Both the position numbers and the translations under genes were made by a program. A stretch of 64,000 nt of DNA from Maea johnstoni (lineage: Eukaryota > Annelida > Polychaeta > Spionida > Magelonidae): NCBI GenBank assembly GCA_963942565.1, contig OZ012688.1, forward strand, positions 25,919,966-25,983,965, written 5' to 3'. The notes beneath the pieces are model-generated. The model saw only the letters and a list, made by a program, of their open reading frames with translations. It ran no database searches and was not told the DNA's origin. Numbering within the stretch: the first letter of the stretch is position 1; every line of letters begins with the position of its first letter. Shown here in pieces: positions 47,725 to 61,165 of the stretch.

Positions 47725-50680
47725 TAGGGGCTCGATCAAGTTGAAGTTAGCATCTAAGACAAAAAATAAATTTTATAGTAGCAATATGTATCTTATATAT
47801 TTGGAAAGCTAGAATTCTGAAGTTTCTGGATCTTTAGTCAGATTTACTGTATTCCAATTTCTGAAAAAGTTATGAACATTTTACTGCAGGGTGTTTGTTT
47901 GTTTGTTCAACGCCTTTCTGACAGTAACATTTCACAAAATGTTAAAACCACCATATTTTCTTGTAAAACCATCTTATGGTCTTCAATATTGCTTTAGATG
48001 ATACAATTATACCTGGGAAGACTGTGCCAACAGATATAGGATTGAATATTATGTTTTGGGGTGTTTTTGATGAATTTTAGAATAGGGTGATCTGTGATTC
48101 CGTAACATGTGATTCCGTAACAGAAAAATAGCATTTTTTTAATTTTTGAAAATGTTCAGATTGGGTCATTACCATGAAACTTCATAGAAAAAAGCATTTT
48201 AACACTAATTTAACTATAAGGGGCACACTTTTGAAAAATAAAATTTCAAATAGTGTTTTTGTGGGGGTTAAAGTTGGTGATTCCATAACGTTACGGAATC
48301 ACATATTTGATCAATTGACTGGTTCAAGCCTATAGATGTCTTGAACATTCTTTAAATACACTAGTTTGCTATCTTAACTTTAAGTTTAGTATTAGCTGAT
48401 AGTTTCCATATTCAAAATGAGACATTGTGCACAGTATTTTGAAAAATAAAGTCTATGTCCATTATCGAGTAGTAGTTTCAATATGGCATCAAACTGCTTA
48501 GGACAAGGACTAAGCTGTACATGGAAATCAGATGAGGTTCTTTATAAACAAGTAACTCACAAGTGATTTTGAGAAAGGTACAACTATTCAAAATGTGTCA
48601 TAGCACCAAACTACCTTTTTTAAAACATTCACACAGTTTTAAAGTAGAGTATAATTAAGTTGGCCAGCAGGGCATCTCATTTGGACACCCACTCCCTCAA
48701 AAATCACCCATCAGGACACCCTTATAATTTTGTGAGTAACCCTTTAAAAAGACATTTTCAAACATATAAATGAATTGTTTTCACTCTAGTTTAAATTCAG
48801 TGACTTTTTATAAGGCATTTATTTCAATAAGTACATGCATGTTCATGGTTATAATGGGCCTATATTAACCTATTCAAACTGTTGCGTACAGAATTTTAGA
48901 ATATTGAATTCAATATTTTCCCTCAAATTCAGGAAAACTTGCTCCCTCATTTGGCTGTCTTATCTTATAGTATTATCATTCTTGAAAGCTATTTGTTCCA
49001 GACTTTTGTGAAATAGTAGATTTTAGAGAATATATATCTGTGGTGGACAGGAAAGCTCTTCGATCAAGATTTTAGATTCCTTCACAGAAACAGAGTTTCT
49101 CCTTCTTGAAAGGGAAGAAGAAACCTGAAGTTTAGCATATGGTCAATGTAGCCCAGATCCTGAAATCTCTATCTATGCATATATTTTAAAATTTGACCAC
49201 CCGCATTAAATTTTAGAGGAATTTATTTAGTGTTTCAGATGGAACTTACACACTGTTGTGGACAGGAAACTTTTGTCACAAGTGTAGAAGTGGAAAGATT
49301 CAGTACATGAACATTTCTCAGAGAACAAAATTTTGTTACATCACTCAAAAATAGAATATAGTCATATGGAAGACTCATATGATTCTGTTTCATACAAAGC
49401 CAGTCATAGATCAGCCGTCTAAATTATTTTAAAAACAAATTTCCAGGGATTCTCCATTCGCCCAATAGACATGTATGATCTACTCCAGAAAAAATATCCA
49501 ACCGTTAATAAGATCACAAATGCATGTTTAAAAAGAATCATTACATAGTTATTTTGTAAGTATTTAGCAAATTGGGCATTAACTATCAATTTCCTAATTC
49601 ATTCATAACTCAGCTAGTTTGATATCAATTGTTAAGTGTACAGATGTGTACCTTGACTGACACCTCCATCCTGTCTGCAAATGCAATGTCTCCATTCACC
49701 CCTACATCCCTAATCCTGAAGCCACCCATTCAGTTAATCAGGGTAGATGCAATTTCCCCCCAAATCATATCCTCCTTCCCCAGACTAAACAATAAGGGGT
49801 GTTAATGAGAGGGGACAATGGAGGAAAAACAGTCTAATCCACATCGTCTGGGGTATACCAACAACCTTGATGTGTACAGGAAGTGATATAAAACTGACCA
49901 GGTAGGGAGTGAAATCTACCTCTGAGAATGCAGAAGGTAACATCATGTTTTTCAAAAAAAATTCAGATTAATGATCTATTTATAATAAGCTTCAATGTCA
50001 AATCAATTACAACTAATATGTTCTAGTTGTCTAACAATTGCCCGTATGGTGAAGTAGTTCGTCTAACTTGAGACTTCTGTTACCTACTATCAGAGACATA
50101 TAAAACTCACTCTCGGCTGCCATATAATTCATAATTTAGTGCCCCTTCAGTAAAGATTCATGTCTTTATATCAGTACACTAGCTTATTTTTTTATTAAAG
50201 CAGAAAATTTGACCATGGTGCACTCTTTTAATGAAATATATTGATACTTAGAGAAAATGTGATTCCGTAACAGATGGTAAATGTGATTCCGTAACAAGAC
50301 CATCTGTCAAAGTTTCTTGAATAAAGTTCACTTTAACTTATTCAACTCATGAATTTGTGGTGGAATCTGTGCAAAACAAATTTATCTACCACATGATAAA
50401 GAAAATTTTGGAAAAAAGTGGCAGGAACAGCATGAAAGTGGTATTTGATTAAAGTGGTAGAAAACAGATGCTAATTTTGAGTGATTCCGTAACAGGCATG
50501 TTTTTTCACTTTTTTACCCAAATTTTTTTTTCTTGGAAAGTTTGAACTTGGTCCATTTAAAAGAACTTTCAAAGCCCTACACAGCCATATAAAGCATGTT
50601 TTCCTAACTTTTTCCCTTAAAAAGATATCTAAGCTTGAACAGCAAAAGTGTGATTCCGTAACAGCTTGATCGAGCCCTTA
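47725..50680. mobile_element. 2.9-kb terminal-inverted-repeat element with a 15-bp motif array
   Basis: Perfect 13-bp inverted ends GGGCTCGATCAAG (left, from 47728) and CTTGATCGAGCCC (right, to 50677), with TTAG on both outer sides (47724-47727 and 50678-50681) as target duplication. TGTGATTCCGTAACA or a close variant occurs at 48093, 48108, about 48277, 50258, 50282, 50480 and 50649, plus an inverted copy at about 48291. The last one ends one base before the right terminal repeat. No long frame, so non-autonomous or decayed. A MITE family B fragment lies inside (48659). Confidence 0.8.
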
Positions 50681-51241
50681 GATGAATAAAAGAATGGATA
50701 TGTAGCAAGAGACCAATTACTAAATGCGCCATAGTTCAAAGAGCTAGCTATACCGAATCTTACCTAAGTGTGATATCACTAGGTGACAAAGACCAATGAG
50801 GGCTCTCGTATCATTTACATTACAGAGAAAGCTGCGCACCAACATGCACAGAGCATGACTTTAGATCTATTCGCTGCAGCCTGGTTGTTTAGGTTCAAGA
50901 CCTGCTTGTTTCATATGCATAGCAGTTAATGACTCCAACTAGTCACCTTTATATATGATTTTTCTGTGTGCCAAATGCTATGTAATATACATCGTACTAG
51001 ACCGAATAAAATCAAATCGATCCACTTGTTTTTTCATTCATCTATGATGAATGGGATTTAAAAGCAAATGATAGAGTAAAACCTAAATTGGTATTTAATC
51101 TATATGCATATTACCAGAGAAATACATCCCCTTGATCTGCAACCCCATAGGCACAGCATGCTAGTACCTAGGGTATGTGCGCCTCGGGTTACGCGATGTA
51201 GCCTGGGGAAGTATTGGTCACGTGATTTTTTCAGAAAGAGG

Positions 51242-51447
51242 CTGAGAGTAGTAGACAGGGAGTTGGCAATCCAGAGCCTTATCTCTTTTCGCTGCCTCTA
51301 TCTAGGTCAGATACATGTAGGTTGCCACGGAGATGGGGTCAGCAGGCAGCCAGGCTGGGGTACACAGGTTATCTATGACTTATGTGTGGGAGGCAGCGAA
51401 ATTTGATGATGCATGCACAGTGCCCACTCCCTGTCTACTACTCTCAG
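51242..51447. mobile_element. 206-bp MITE with inverted ends
   Basis: CTGAGAGTAGTAGACAGGGA(GT) at 51242-51263 and its exact complement at 51426-51447; the match continues for about 26 of 27 bases. GC-rich interior, no coding frame, no clear target duplication. Confidence 0.8.
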
Positions 51448-51892
51448 ATATTACTTACACTTACAGTCTACAGAATAAATCCCCTTAACAAAGGGCATAT
51501 CAATTCCATGCTCACTCTTGTAAAGCTTACATCTTGAACTATTATTAAAACCTCTTTTATCATAATATGTTGCCATCCTTAAAATCGGATGTCAGGCCTG
51601 AAAAATATGTACATAAAACTTCTCTACAATATGAATTATGAAAAGATGAATCATAGAATTAGAATGACAGATTCCATGATTCTGTCATTCAATAAGCTGA
51701 AATTTCTGGGTGTATGGCTTCCTTTCGCGATCTAGAAACCTAAGCATCTATAAACATACCGTTAAATAATTGAATGCTTCACCAGCTATGCGATTGTGTT
51801 TAATTATTCCTGAATATTCCTTCTGAAAGTGTAACATCTAACACATCTTAACAACAATAAACATTTAAGTGTGCAAGAACGGGCGCTGCCAT

Positions 51893-52000
51893 ATTGGATG
51901 TGTCAGCCAATCAAATTGCGAGTTGAGGAAGATGCTCGAGCGCGTAATTATTTGTAAACAATTTGTGGTTAGAAATGAAGTACTTTTTGTATAAAAGGTA
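51893..52000 (+). promoter_or_regulatory. Candidate promoter: CCAAT and TATA boxes
   Basis: GCCAATCAAA (CCAAT at 51907-51911) lies about 80 bases before TATAAAAGG (51990-51998), and the first good ATG of the next gene is at 52236. ATTGG at 51893 is a CCAAT in the other direction, so some minus-strand use (METTL3) is possible. Confidence 0.4.
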
Positions 52001-52235
52001 TGAACAATTGATACACCATAACAATTTATTCTAATTATCTTTTAATTTCAAATAGCTTAGATTTATTTTTGAAATGAATAACCATTTGAATACGTATATT
52101 GTACACGTAAAAACTTACGCAGCAATCTGCTTGTATGGTGCGCGCTATATAGTCTACAGTCTCGCGCGAAATACGCAAAACTTCCCGACAGTCGCAGTTG
52201 TGCGGAAAGTGAAACAGGAAAGCGGGAGCTCCAAC

Positions 52236-54615
52236 ATGCCACTGGGGAAAGACTTTTCTTTCGATATCAGGGTCAACCGGGTGACACTCCGGGAGTATGA
52301 GAGTAAAGGAGTGGTGTATGTTGAAAATGAAGAACTTTTAGACCCACTTTGGCACCTCAAACACCTCGAAGAAGTGAGCAACAGTAAAAACAACCTGCTG
52401 GCTGCACCAAATTGCAAGGTACTAACTAATTTGACAGGTTTGGTATTCAGCTGGCAATTTCGAATAAAACATGGCATTTCTTTTTACTGATTATTCATGA
52501 TTTTCTTTAAATTAGTATTCACTCTGCATTTGATAAAATTCACTTTAAAGAGCAATCTAAATAATGGCATATTCTATAGGGAATTAATTTTCCTTTACAA
52601 GAAATATGTTGTTCCCTTTATAAGAGCAATACAGAGAGGAATCAACATTATTTTTTAAAGGAAAATAAATTCTCTTTAAACGGATGTGAATTCCCTTAAG
52701 CCAAAAAATCAGAGACGTGGACATGAGGATATGAAACTGGTCCAATTAGGGGAATTCAATAGAATAATAATTGTATAAAGTGTCACCCAAAATCTTTAAG
52801 ATGAAGAACAATAAGTTTAAATACAAGGGATTCAATCCAAATCATTATGAATTAAGTTCAGTTTCCTTATTGTGAATTCTGTTTAATTAAACTAATCTTT
52901 CTTTTTAAATCTATTTTAATTTTCTTTAAAAGGAATAGTAATTCCACTTGAAAAGAAACTTATGAGAGCACAATTTACTCATATTACAACCATAAACATG
53001 TATTTCCTTATTGAAATACAGGTTAATATACCTAATATAGGGATTATATTGAAGTGAAAAAATCATGCTTGAATTATGCTTTTTAGAAAATTCCTCAAAA
53101 TGTTTTGAGTGTCCTGAGGGGTGACTTTTGAGGGTATATGGGTGACCAAATGACACCCACATGCCCTGCTGGCTATGAGTATGTCAGGTATCCTCACTAT
53201 ACATTGCAAGGTAAGCTTTAACATTCCTATTATTTGCAGGTGAATCCTGGATCTGTGTTTGACATTCAAGTGACCAGTCAGCTGGGCCAGTACTCGTTCC
53301 ATATCTACAGCCTTTATGTGGACAACCTCAAGATCTCCTCCTGTGTCCTGCCCCGGGGTCACTCGCATACCTTTAGTTTCACGGCGCTAGAGGTCAGCTG
53401 TGCCCTAAGGCCCAACTCTACCCTTCTCAAAGAGGGGCGACAACAACTGGGGACTATAACGGTCAAGTGCCATGCAGCGCGGTATCTAGAAAAGGTTGAA
53501 ACGGCTCCATCTAGTGGTAGAGATGAAAACGAGGGAGCACCAAACAAAGGTGAGGAAGCAAAAATTCTACACCCTACATGAGCCTGGACAAGTTGTTCAA
53601 CCTCAAATAATATGACAGTCTTGCTGTTGGTTGGTTGAGGTATGCTTAACCCTTTCATAGATGGAGTTACCTGTGCTCCCATGATACTTTCGAAAATAAC
53701 ATCTTTGAGATGAATTGTATTGGGAGTTGTTTATTTTATTTTGATAAATATTCTTCCTTCCAGGCACCAACATAAGTTTCAGAACTAACTTACCATGCCA
53801 GCCAGGTAGTTGATGATTATTACTTGTCCAACATAATTTATGGCTTGCCATAAATAAGTTAGGATATTTGCTAGAATGGCATGCCCTTCCGGGCAAGTGC
53901 AATCTAATATGCACTTGCCCGAAAGCCCTTTTTTCAAAGATTCACTTGCCGGGGCAAGCGAGCAAGTTCATATGTCCGTACTTGCCTTCAAATGTTTGTA
54001 AAGTTGGTTTTTGTAAGGGAGATATTCCCAATTTATAAGCATTTTGTTTTAGGCTTCTAAGGCATAAACAATTTAAACTCTCTGGCTTGTTTACAGCAGT
54101 AAAGTTCTGAAGATCCTTAGGATGAGACAGAGTATGAGTAGACTGACTGGCTCAGCCTATATTTTTATGGTGGAAGGAGTCAGTTAAAAACTTAAAAAGA
54201 CGATTTTCAAATCAGTGCTTGATCCCCGTCAGTAGTTATAGGATGCAAGTCTTTGAAGGAGGGACTCAACCAGAAGTTTGATGTCTAGTGCTGTTATGCC
54301 ATTAAGTCCTATGACACATTTGTTACTGATGGTAAATACTGTCTTGGGGTTTGAGTGTGCAGGTTTTCTACTTGGTATTTTCAATAAAGTAATACTTGAC
54401 TGAACACCTAATGTATGGTCACCTGGGATAGCATGGGGTTTGATCAAAGAGACTGATTAGAAAAGTGCTCCGGGATTGGTCAGCAAGAATGTGCGTCCAA
54501 CAATTGTTGTGGAAAGCTATAAGAAGCCAGTCCTTTCTTCCTATTTCTTCATTGTAGGTGAAAATGATAATAATAATAATAATAATAAAAATTATTATCA
54601 TAATCATTATTATTA

Positions 54616-54650
<35 letters not shown>

Positions 54651-55112
54651 ATTTTTGTTTATAGCTATCTATTTTAAGCTGAGGTAAATAAATCTCAATT
54701 CTGTATTTCAGCCAAATTTGACAGGATCCCATCTCGTATAGGACGCCAGGTCCAGAACATGCAGGATATCTCAACAGCCATGTGGACGCCAGGCGCGTTC
54801 CTCAGTGAGCTGAGTGTACACTATTGTGGAGGGAAAACCATACAGGAGCTGGGCTTTCCGCTCAAGCGTATGTGTCCGGATAACTCCGAAACAATCCAGC
54901 CACAGAGAAAGCGTCTGAGAACCGACAGGGAGAAGGTTCTGAAACGAGTGAGATTTGACCTTAGCCAACATTCCTTGCACAAGCGCAAAAAGAGGAAGAG
55001 GAAGAGGAAGCCCACCGGGTCCAGTCAGAAATCCCTCGGGGCGGAGAGGAATTCTGGTTTTAATTTTGGCGGCCTTCTTGCCTGTTTCGGTATGAGCTCT
55101 ACCCGTGATTAA
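52236..55112 (+). CDS. Unrecognised protein with a basic, probably nuclear tail, three exons
   Basis: Exons 52236-52418, 53240-53549 and 54712-55112, joined in phases 0 and 1, give 297 residues. The first two exons look like a compact beta-rich domain: KDFSFDIRVNRVTLREYES, YVENEELLDPLWHLKHLEE, SVFDIQVTSQLGQYSFHIYS and LYVDNLKISSC. The third begins FDRIPSRIGRQVQNMQ, then LSVHYCGGKTIQELGFPLKR, and ends in a strongly basic segment (PQRKRLR, HKRKKRKRKRKP) that should act as a nuclear localisation signal. The frame is open back to an ATG at 52074, but the 52236 ATG has the better context (CCAACATGC). The domain faintly recalls the fungal DUF7918 family; this is a guess. Possible AATAAA at 55199-55204. 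Confidence 0.8.
53762..53990 (+). repeat. CTTGCCC-rich dispersed element, copy 2
   Basis: Same order of motifs as copy 1 but about 90 bp shorter and without the SINE in front, which fixes the left edge at GGCACCAACATAAGTTTCAG. Confidence 0.75.
54560..54652. repeat. (AAT)n/(ATT)n inverted microsatellite
   Basis: A run of AAT triplets followed by ATT triplets, able to fold back on itself, about 60 bases before exon 3 of the preceding gene. Confidence 0.9.
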
Positions 55113-55950
55113 AGAAGAGTTTATGTTATAAGCCCTCAAATACCCAGATTTGTAGGTTGATAATTTACACATTCTTGCTTTGAAGATTAAAATTCAAAAA
55201 TAAAAAGGTTAAGATTTTTTTTGTTTTTGTATCAAAATAAGTCATTTGTATACACATACAAGACTGTCATCTTGAACACATATTTAGGTTATAATTTCCT
55301 TTTGAAGGACCTATGTCATTAGTTTCCTTTTACTTTAATATACATGTAGGAGTGACTTACTTTGAATGCTTGGGTCATTTTGCATAGAGAGGCATGTACT
55401 CATCTTTGGATTTGGAATTTGACTTTTGGCGAAGCAACAATTGATGAAGACACTCATAGCCACACAACTTTGGAACCACAAACACTTATGAGCAAATGGC
55501 TGGTTAACGATTTAACACCTTTAAGTGGACCAGAGTGTTCCACTTATTAACAGGTCTCATTGTATTAATTTAGAAAATGCTTTGTCAAATCAGATCAATT
55601 TTTAAGTTCATCAAAATGTTGCAGTTTTGATGTAGAAGGGTTGATAATGTGGAAATCTATAAAGAATTGATAGTTCATACTGAAAGGATTAAGGGTTGAG
55701 ACTTGGTTACATAGCTGTATGGACTTAAATCTCATTTGTCTTGCTCATGAGATTTTTATAAGAAAATTAATTTGTATGTTTATAAATCCTTTAAGTACTA
55801 AAAGCCGTAAAACGGGACTACTTCTAGATGTAAGTTTTTAAAAACATTTTTGCCTGAATATCTTCCTGGCATGGTTCTTCAACACTTATGACAAAAACTT
55901 TGGAAATGAGCAGATATTCCTCAGCTGTTTCAAGGAGAGTTCTTGGTTTA

Positions 55951-56242
55951 CTGTACACTGCCTTAATAGTCTGTGCTAAAATAGTACGGATCTCTTAAAA
56001 TAAAAAAAATCCGGTGTTTTGATAGTCCGGATTCGATCCCCGCCTGCCGCGCCATCTATCTATCATAACGCAAACTAATTTTTGGCAAGTGAATGGGCAC
56101 AACTCACCTGGTTGCCATTAGCAACTAGGTAAGACAAACAAAACAAAACATTACGTTTTTGTCCATTTTTAAACATTCCGGATTCTTCCAAACGGAAAAA
56201 TCCGGAATGTTTTTACACTCAGACTATTAAGGCAGTGTACAG
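55951..56242. mobile_element. 292-bp mariner-type MITE
   Basis: Ends CTGTACACTGCCTTAATAGT(CTG) and the exact complement, 23 bases each, flanked by TA on both sides. Inside are a 14-bp inverted pair AAACATTCCGGATT / AATCCGGAATGTTT (56171 and 56199) and a box B-like GGATTCGATCCCCGCC near 56028, as in a tRNA T arm. Confidence 0.88.
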
Positions 56243-57675
56243 TATTTCTGATTAACGCGTCCACATTTCGCCTTCAAATACTTACTAATATTGATTTTGT
56301 ACAATAGAGACCATCAAAATAATCATGTTGATCACTATAGGCATGAGTGGATTACACTTATCATAGCTGCCCAATGAACAAGAAATGTTGATGTTTTTTA
56401 GGTGCCAAATAAATCACTTTCCCTTAGTGTAAGGATATTTAATTATTTATTTTACAGATTAAGTGATTTATACTTGTTTTTAGTTTGATAGTTTACACAG
56501 AATAAAGTATTTTTTATTGAAGTTCTAGTTTGTTGTCTGCTGTTCTCTATATTTTTCTGTACATCCAACATTTTCTTTAAATGGAAACAAACTCATTAAT
56601 GCTTAAGAGATACTCTTTGAAATTATTGTCTGGATCTTTGATTCTTTTGTCAATAACTAGGAAATTAACAATGTTATTACATAACTTTTGAAGGAAAGTT
56701 GTTGGTAATGTTCTAAATAACATTCTTCTTTCCCAGCCTTTCTTTTACCTGCAAAATCTCATCAGAATTGTCAGGTTCCTGTGAGCATTAAAATGTTAAT
56801 TGGTGAAGACTACAAATGGTAGGATACAGCCATAAATGCTGAGATTAGCCTAGCTTATTCATCGCACACATGATAAACATCAAGTATAGAAAATGTGAAA
56901 ATGGATGGGAGAAATATTAACGAAAGATGGTTTTGAGAATGCTGCTAGAAAATTAAAGACCCTTAAAAAATTTGCTGCTAATGCCTATCAATAGTTGTAT
57001 CCATCAGAAAAACTGGAGGTGCACTGCAGAGGTTATATAGTTCAAAAACAAATATCCTAAACTTAAATAACCAATTTATACTGAAATGTTTCGTCTGGTT
57101 TCTGGCTACTAAAATCTATAACATAGGTTTACCTGCACACCAGTGTAATTGGATGGAAGCAGCTAGTAGAAAGCAGGTGAAAATGCCTGTTCTGTTATCT
57201 TATCATAGAACTATTATAAAGCTGCATGCTTACTCCTGTGTAAATCCTGAAAAAATAACAACTAAAGAAATCTTTCTCAAAATATGATTTATTGTCTACA
57301 CATTTGCATGTATATCAGAACAAATTCCAGTCAACTCACAACAGGGTCAACCCATTGTCCTCCAAACTGGTCCACTTGTAGTATCCTTGGCATTCCTCAA
57401 CTAGCCCTGTATTGCTGTACCAACATTACTCCTCCATTTCTATAAGAAACATATATTTACCTAAAACCCACTACATTAGAGACAGTAGAAAATTCATGCA
57501 CTTGCCTCACGGGATAATTCATTTATTCATTAAACATCAACAAGTTGTTGAAGGTGCTTGAATTTTGAATAGGGGGCCTTGAAGGCATTTCAGTGTGTTA
57601 AACATTATGCAGGCAACAAAGCCAAGACAGTTTGCACTCCCTAGGCAGCCATTGCCTTCATGTTTGGGCTCCACT

Positions 57676-57975
57676 AAGCCTTAGCCAGAAGGATATCTGG
57701 GTACCTTTTAGACAAATAAACCCTCAAAAATCTCACACTTGAACACCCAAATGCTTTGTTCACAAATTTTCTTAAATGCCATTTTTTAGATAATCTTAGA
57801 TGTTACCAACAATATAAAGATACTAACATACAACAAAGACATACTAATCACTTTCCTAATATGAAATTGCAAATTTATGTTAATTATCTGAATAGATTGT
57901 CTCTCTTCAAAAATAGGTTACCATGATTATTCATAACCGTCTATTTTGGACATCTAGTTTCAGAATGCTGGCTAC
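57676..57975 (-). mobile_element. MITE family B copy
   Basis: Reverse copy: CTTAGCCAGAAGGATATCTG at one end and CAGAATGCTGGCTACC at the other, with AAACCCTCAAAAATCTC inside. Confidence 0.7.
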
Positions 57976-58517
57976 CTTCCCATTTGTACATTACAGGTTG
58001 AAAGTGCTCATGGTATAATGGTTTTACTAGTGGAAAATCTGGAGGATGACAAGTTGACCGGTTTCAATTAGACCTATAAGGAGAATGCCCATAAGGCCTG
58101 GCATCTTTATAGAGGTTTTTACACAATGGAAGAAAGAGATCTTTACTTGCTGGGTAATGGGTGTGAGAGAGAAAATGTTCTTGGATTATACTTATAGACC
58201 AATTCCTTAGAAAAGTGATATTGCTCCTTTGATTGATACCTCATTACAGACACCCTTCAGAGCCATTTTATAGGTCTTTAAGAATCAATGATTTAAAGAT
58301 CAATTGAGATGATCCTTTGTAATGCTGAAAATCTTTTGCATATGAAAATGTAAAAAGAAAAATTAATAAAAATATAATCAGAAAGGAGGATGCTCTGAAA
58401 GACTGTAAGTAGGATAAAGATATGAAGAGAGGGACGTGAGACAGCCCAAAACCTAAGCAGCTTTCAAGTTCTATTGTTATGCTAATGAGCCAATATAAGC
58501 ATGTGGACAGTCTGAGC

Positions 58518-58732
58518 TTAACCCTTATGCTGCTGGCGGCTAATTTGGCCAATACAAAATGATGCAAAAAACCTAGAAAATGACTGAAACCCTGGCACAT
58601 GGGTACTCATCTGAGAGTACTTAGCAAGAGCTTTCCAATGAATACCAACATGACAGGGTTTAGATGTTTTTTCAGTAATATTTGCGTTCTTTTGCTTTGG
58701 ACGGAAGTAGCCTTAGCATTGGAAGGATAAAC
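58518..58732 (+). mobile_element. MITE family A, copy 5
   Basis: Starts AACCCTTATGCTGCTGGCGG and ends GCATTGGAAGGATAAA, full length and in the same orientation as copies 1-3. Confidence 0.82.
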
Positions 58733-61047
58733 CTAGTAGCCTTGCTTTCATTTCCATGGTACTGTTAAGCAGGAAAGGTTTGCGCGAGTTCATATTACGC
58801 AAATCTGGGAATGGAAACATGAACTATATGTACATAGTGTGACTATACATATAAAAAGCAGCAATATAATGAAATTAAGTTGATGTGTCTCCGAAAAATC
58901 AGATTATCACAATCTTAAAACATGAATATTTCCTGTTTTACAGTACAAGGATAGAAGCTTTTTCCTCACTACCATTTATAAAATACCTCTATGTAAAGAT
59001 CCAGCAAATCTCCATAAGTAAAATTCAGTACACAAATATGGACTATGATATGCAGCATTTCTCATGTTCAGGTGGATCTATTGAAATAAGTGCAGGGAAA
59101 ATCAATCGCCAATTCGATCATTTGATGGGTGAGAAAAGACCCCAGTATTCCTAACCATGTTCAGAGCCAAATTTGTGTGGTTCCTGTTTTAATTTTAAGC
59201 AGCATTAATTAGACAAGTAAATACAGATAACTAAATGAAGTTACAATGGAAGTTTACAATGATAAAACAACAAGGGAAGTTTACATTGTTGAATACAAGG
59301 ATTATTGGAATAAGCCACAATGTAGTTAAAGCTGAATCATGAATGGTCAGTTTTAAGTGGTGAAGGAAACTATCTGGATAAACCCACCACCTTGCAAAAG
59401 TCACTGGCAACTTTCTCACATGCATCCAGCCAAACTTAAAGGCAATTACCAGTAAGTCAAATGATCCTTAATCAAATTAGATGTATGAATTTGGAACGGT
59501 TAAAGAAATAATTTTCTACTGTTTTTTATATAAATATATAGCGAACAAAACTGCACATGGTTAGAGCTGTAATTTCGGGACTTGTTCTACACAGCATTGC
59601 ATTAAGACAGCGCCATCTGGATTTTTGCTTAATCAATCACCGGACTGTATTGGCTGGCATTTTCACAACACAAACACCAGCATACAATAGAAACCACTGA
59701 TTTTACCATCTCTTTTATTTTATTTCCGCAAATAAGAGAGAAGACCCTTTTTTATTTTTACCCAGCAATAAGGTTGACAATACCCACACAATCAAGCATT
59801 TCGTTGTACATTTCACAGAATCAGCGATTGATTTGGCCTAAAACTTCGGCTCATCCCAAACACAAATATCAAAATCCACCTTTCTTCCCTGAAGAGTTCA
59901 TACCTTCATAAAGTGAAAACTACAATGCATTCTTATTAATTACAATTTGACAATAATGGAAAAATTGCTAAGTGAAAAAATTCAGCTTTACAATATACTG
60001 AGGAATGGACTATTTACAGATTCTATCGCAACTATTTATACAAAACGGGTGTGGGATAAAATTGATACCCCTAATATGTTGGTTACCTTGATCACTCTTC
60101 TACGTAAAATTATTTGCAACTGTTTCCATGGAGACCACAACGCGAGGCCGTGTTAAGACGTACAATTTACATGAAATAAGACTACTGCTGCGATAATCCC
60201 AAGAGTTCATGGAATAAAAAACATCATATCAAAACACTTCTTGAGAATTCCTAGTTCTTAAGCACCCAACAGAAAAAACCAACATCAACGTTGTAGTGTT
60301 GGAATGACTTTCCAGCAATTAGGTATTGCAAGCATTCTTACTCTCTAGACCCTGCTAGGAGTTCCTAATCATCGAATATGATGGAGATTTAATCAGGCAC
60401 AAGAGAGGTGCACTAAGAAAAAACTCATTTCATCTATAAGCTGGCTAGAATGTGAGATCTTAATATGTGATAAAATAAAAATAAAATATTGAAAATATCT
60501 CAAAAATGGGGGAAAATAATAAAAATTTCAAAGTACATGCTAAAACTGAAGTTTGTCTTTTTGAACAATTGGAATTAGTTTGTAGCTGATTCTGAAGTCC
60601 TATGTGTTATAATATATGTATGTGTGCACAGCAAGTGTAAAACGTTGCTTTTGACAAACATGGTAACAATGGATTAGTCTCGAGAATAGTTACTTAATAC
60701 CTGAATATTGCCTACAAATTTTGAATACATACCTGAGGCAAATGTTTAATCAACAACTTAGAATTACATGCTTTTAGAAGTAGCATAGTTTTTAAATTTC
60801 TAAGTGATTTTGATTTTTTACAAAGGCTACTATTTTTCAAGCAACCAAAACAAAAGAAATCCTGTCAGGCCCTGCAGAACACTGCCAGTGCTGGAGTTCA
60901 GCTTATGGTTGACAGGGTGTATCTAGAAGTTTATGCTTGAAATATTCAGTAGTATTCCAAACATGCGCATGACATAGAGAATTGTGACCTATCCTTGAAA
61001 GTGGTATTATTAGAAACAGAAGATTTCCTAAGTACACACCATTGTTG

Positions 61048-61165
61048 CCATGGATGTCATTATTACCACGACTACCATCATTGCCATGGCGACCATCATC
61101 ATCATGGCTGCCACCCTATCTCCATGGCTACCATCATCACCATGGCCACCATCATCGCCATGGAA
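61048..61165. repeat. Short CCATCATC/CCATGGC minisatellite in the E2F 3' UTR
   Basis: Repeated ATGGCTACCATCATCACC-type units of about 18-21 bp, about 55 bases beyond the E2F stop codon. Confidence 0.8.

Larger units (their letters stand above)
47443..52235. other. Spacer between METTL3 and the next gene
   Basis: Mostly the 2.9-kb element above. After it come an inverted-repeat MITE at 51242-51447 and a likely promoter near 51900-52020. METTL3's own promoter must also lie in or beyond this stretch. Confidence 0.55.

Noticed and set aside
52926-53162. Minus-strand frame in an intron
   Set aside because: Overlaps a MITE family B fragment; no coding signature.
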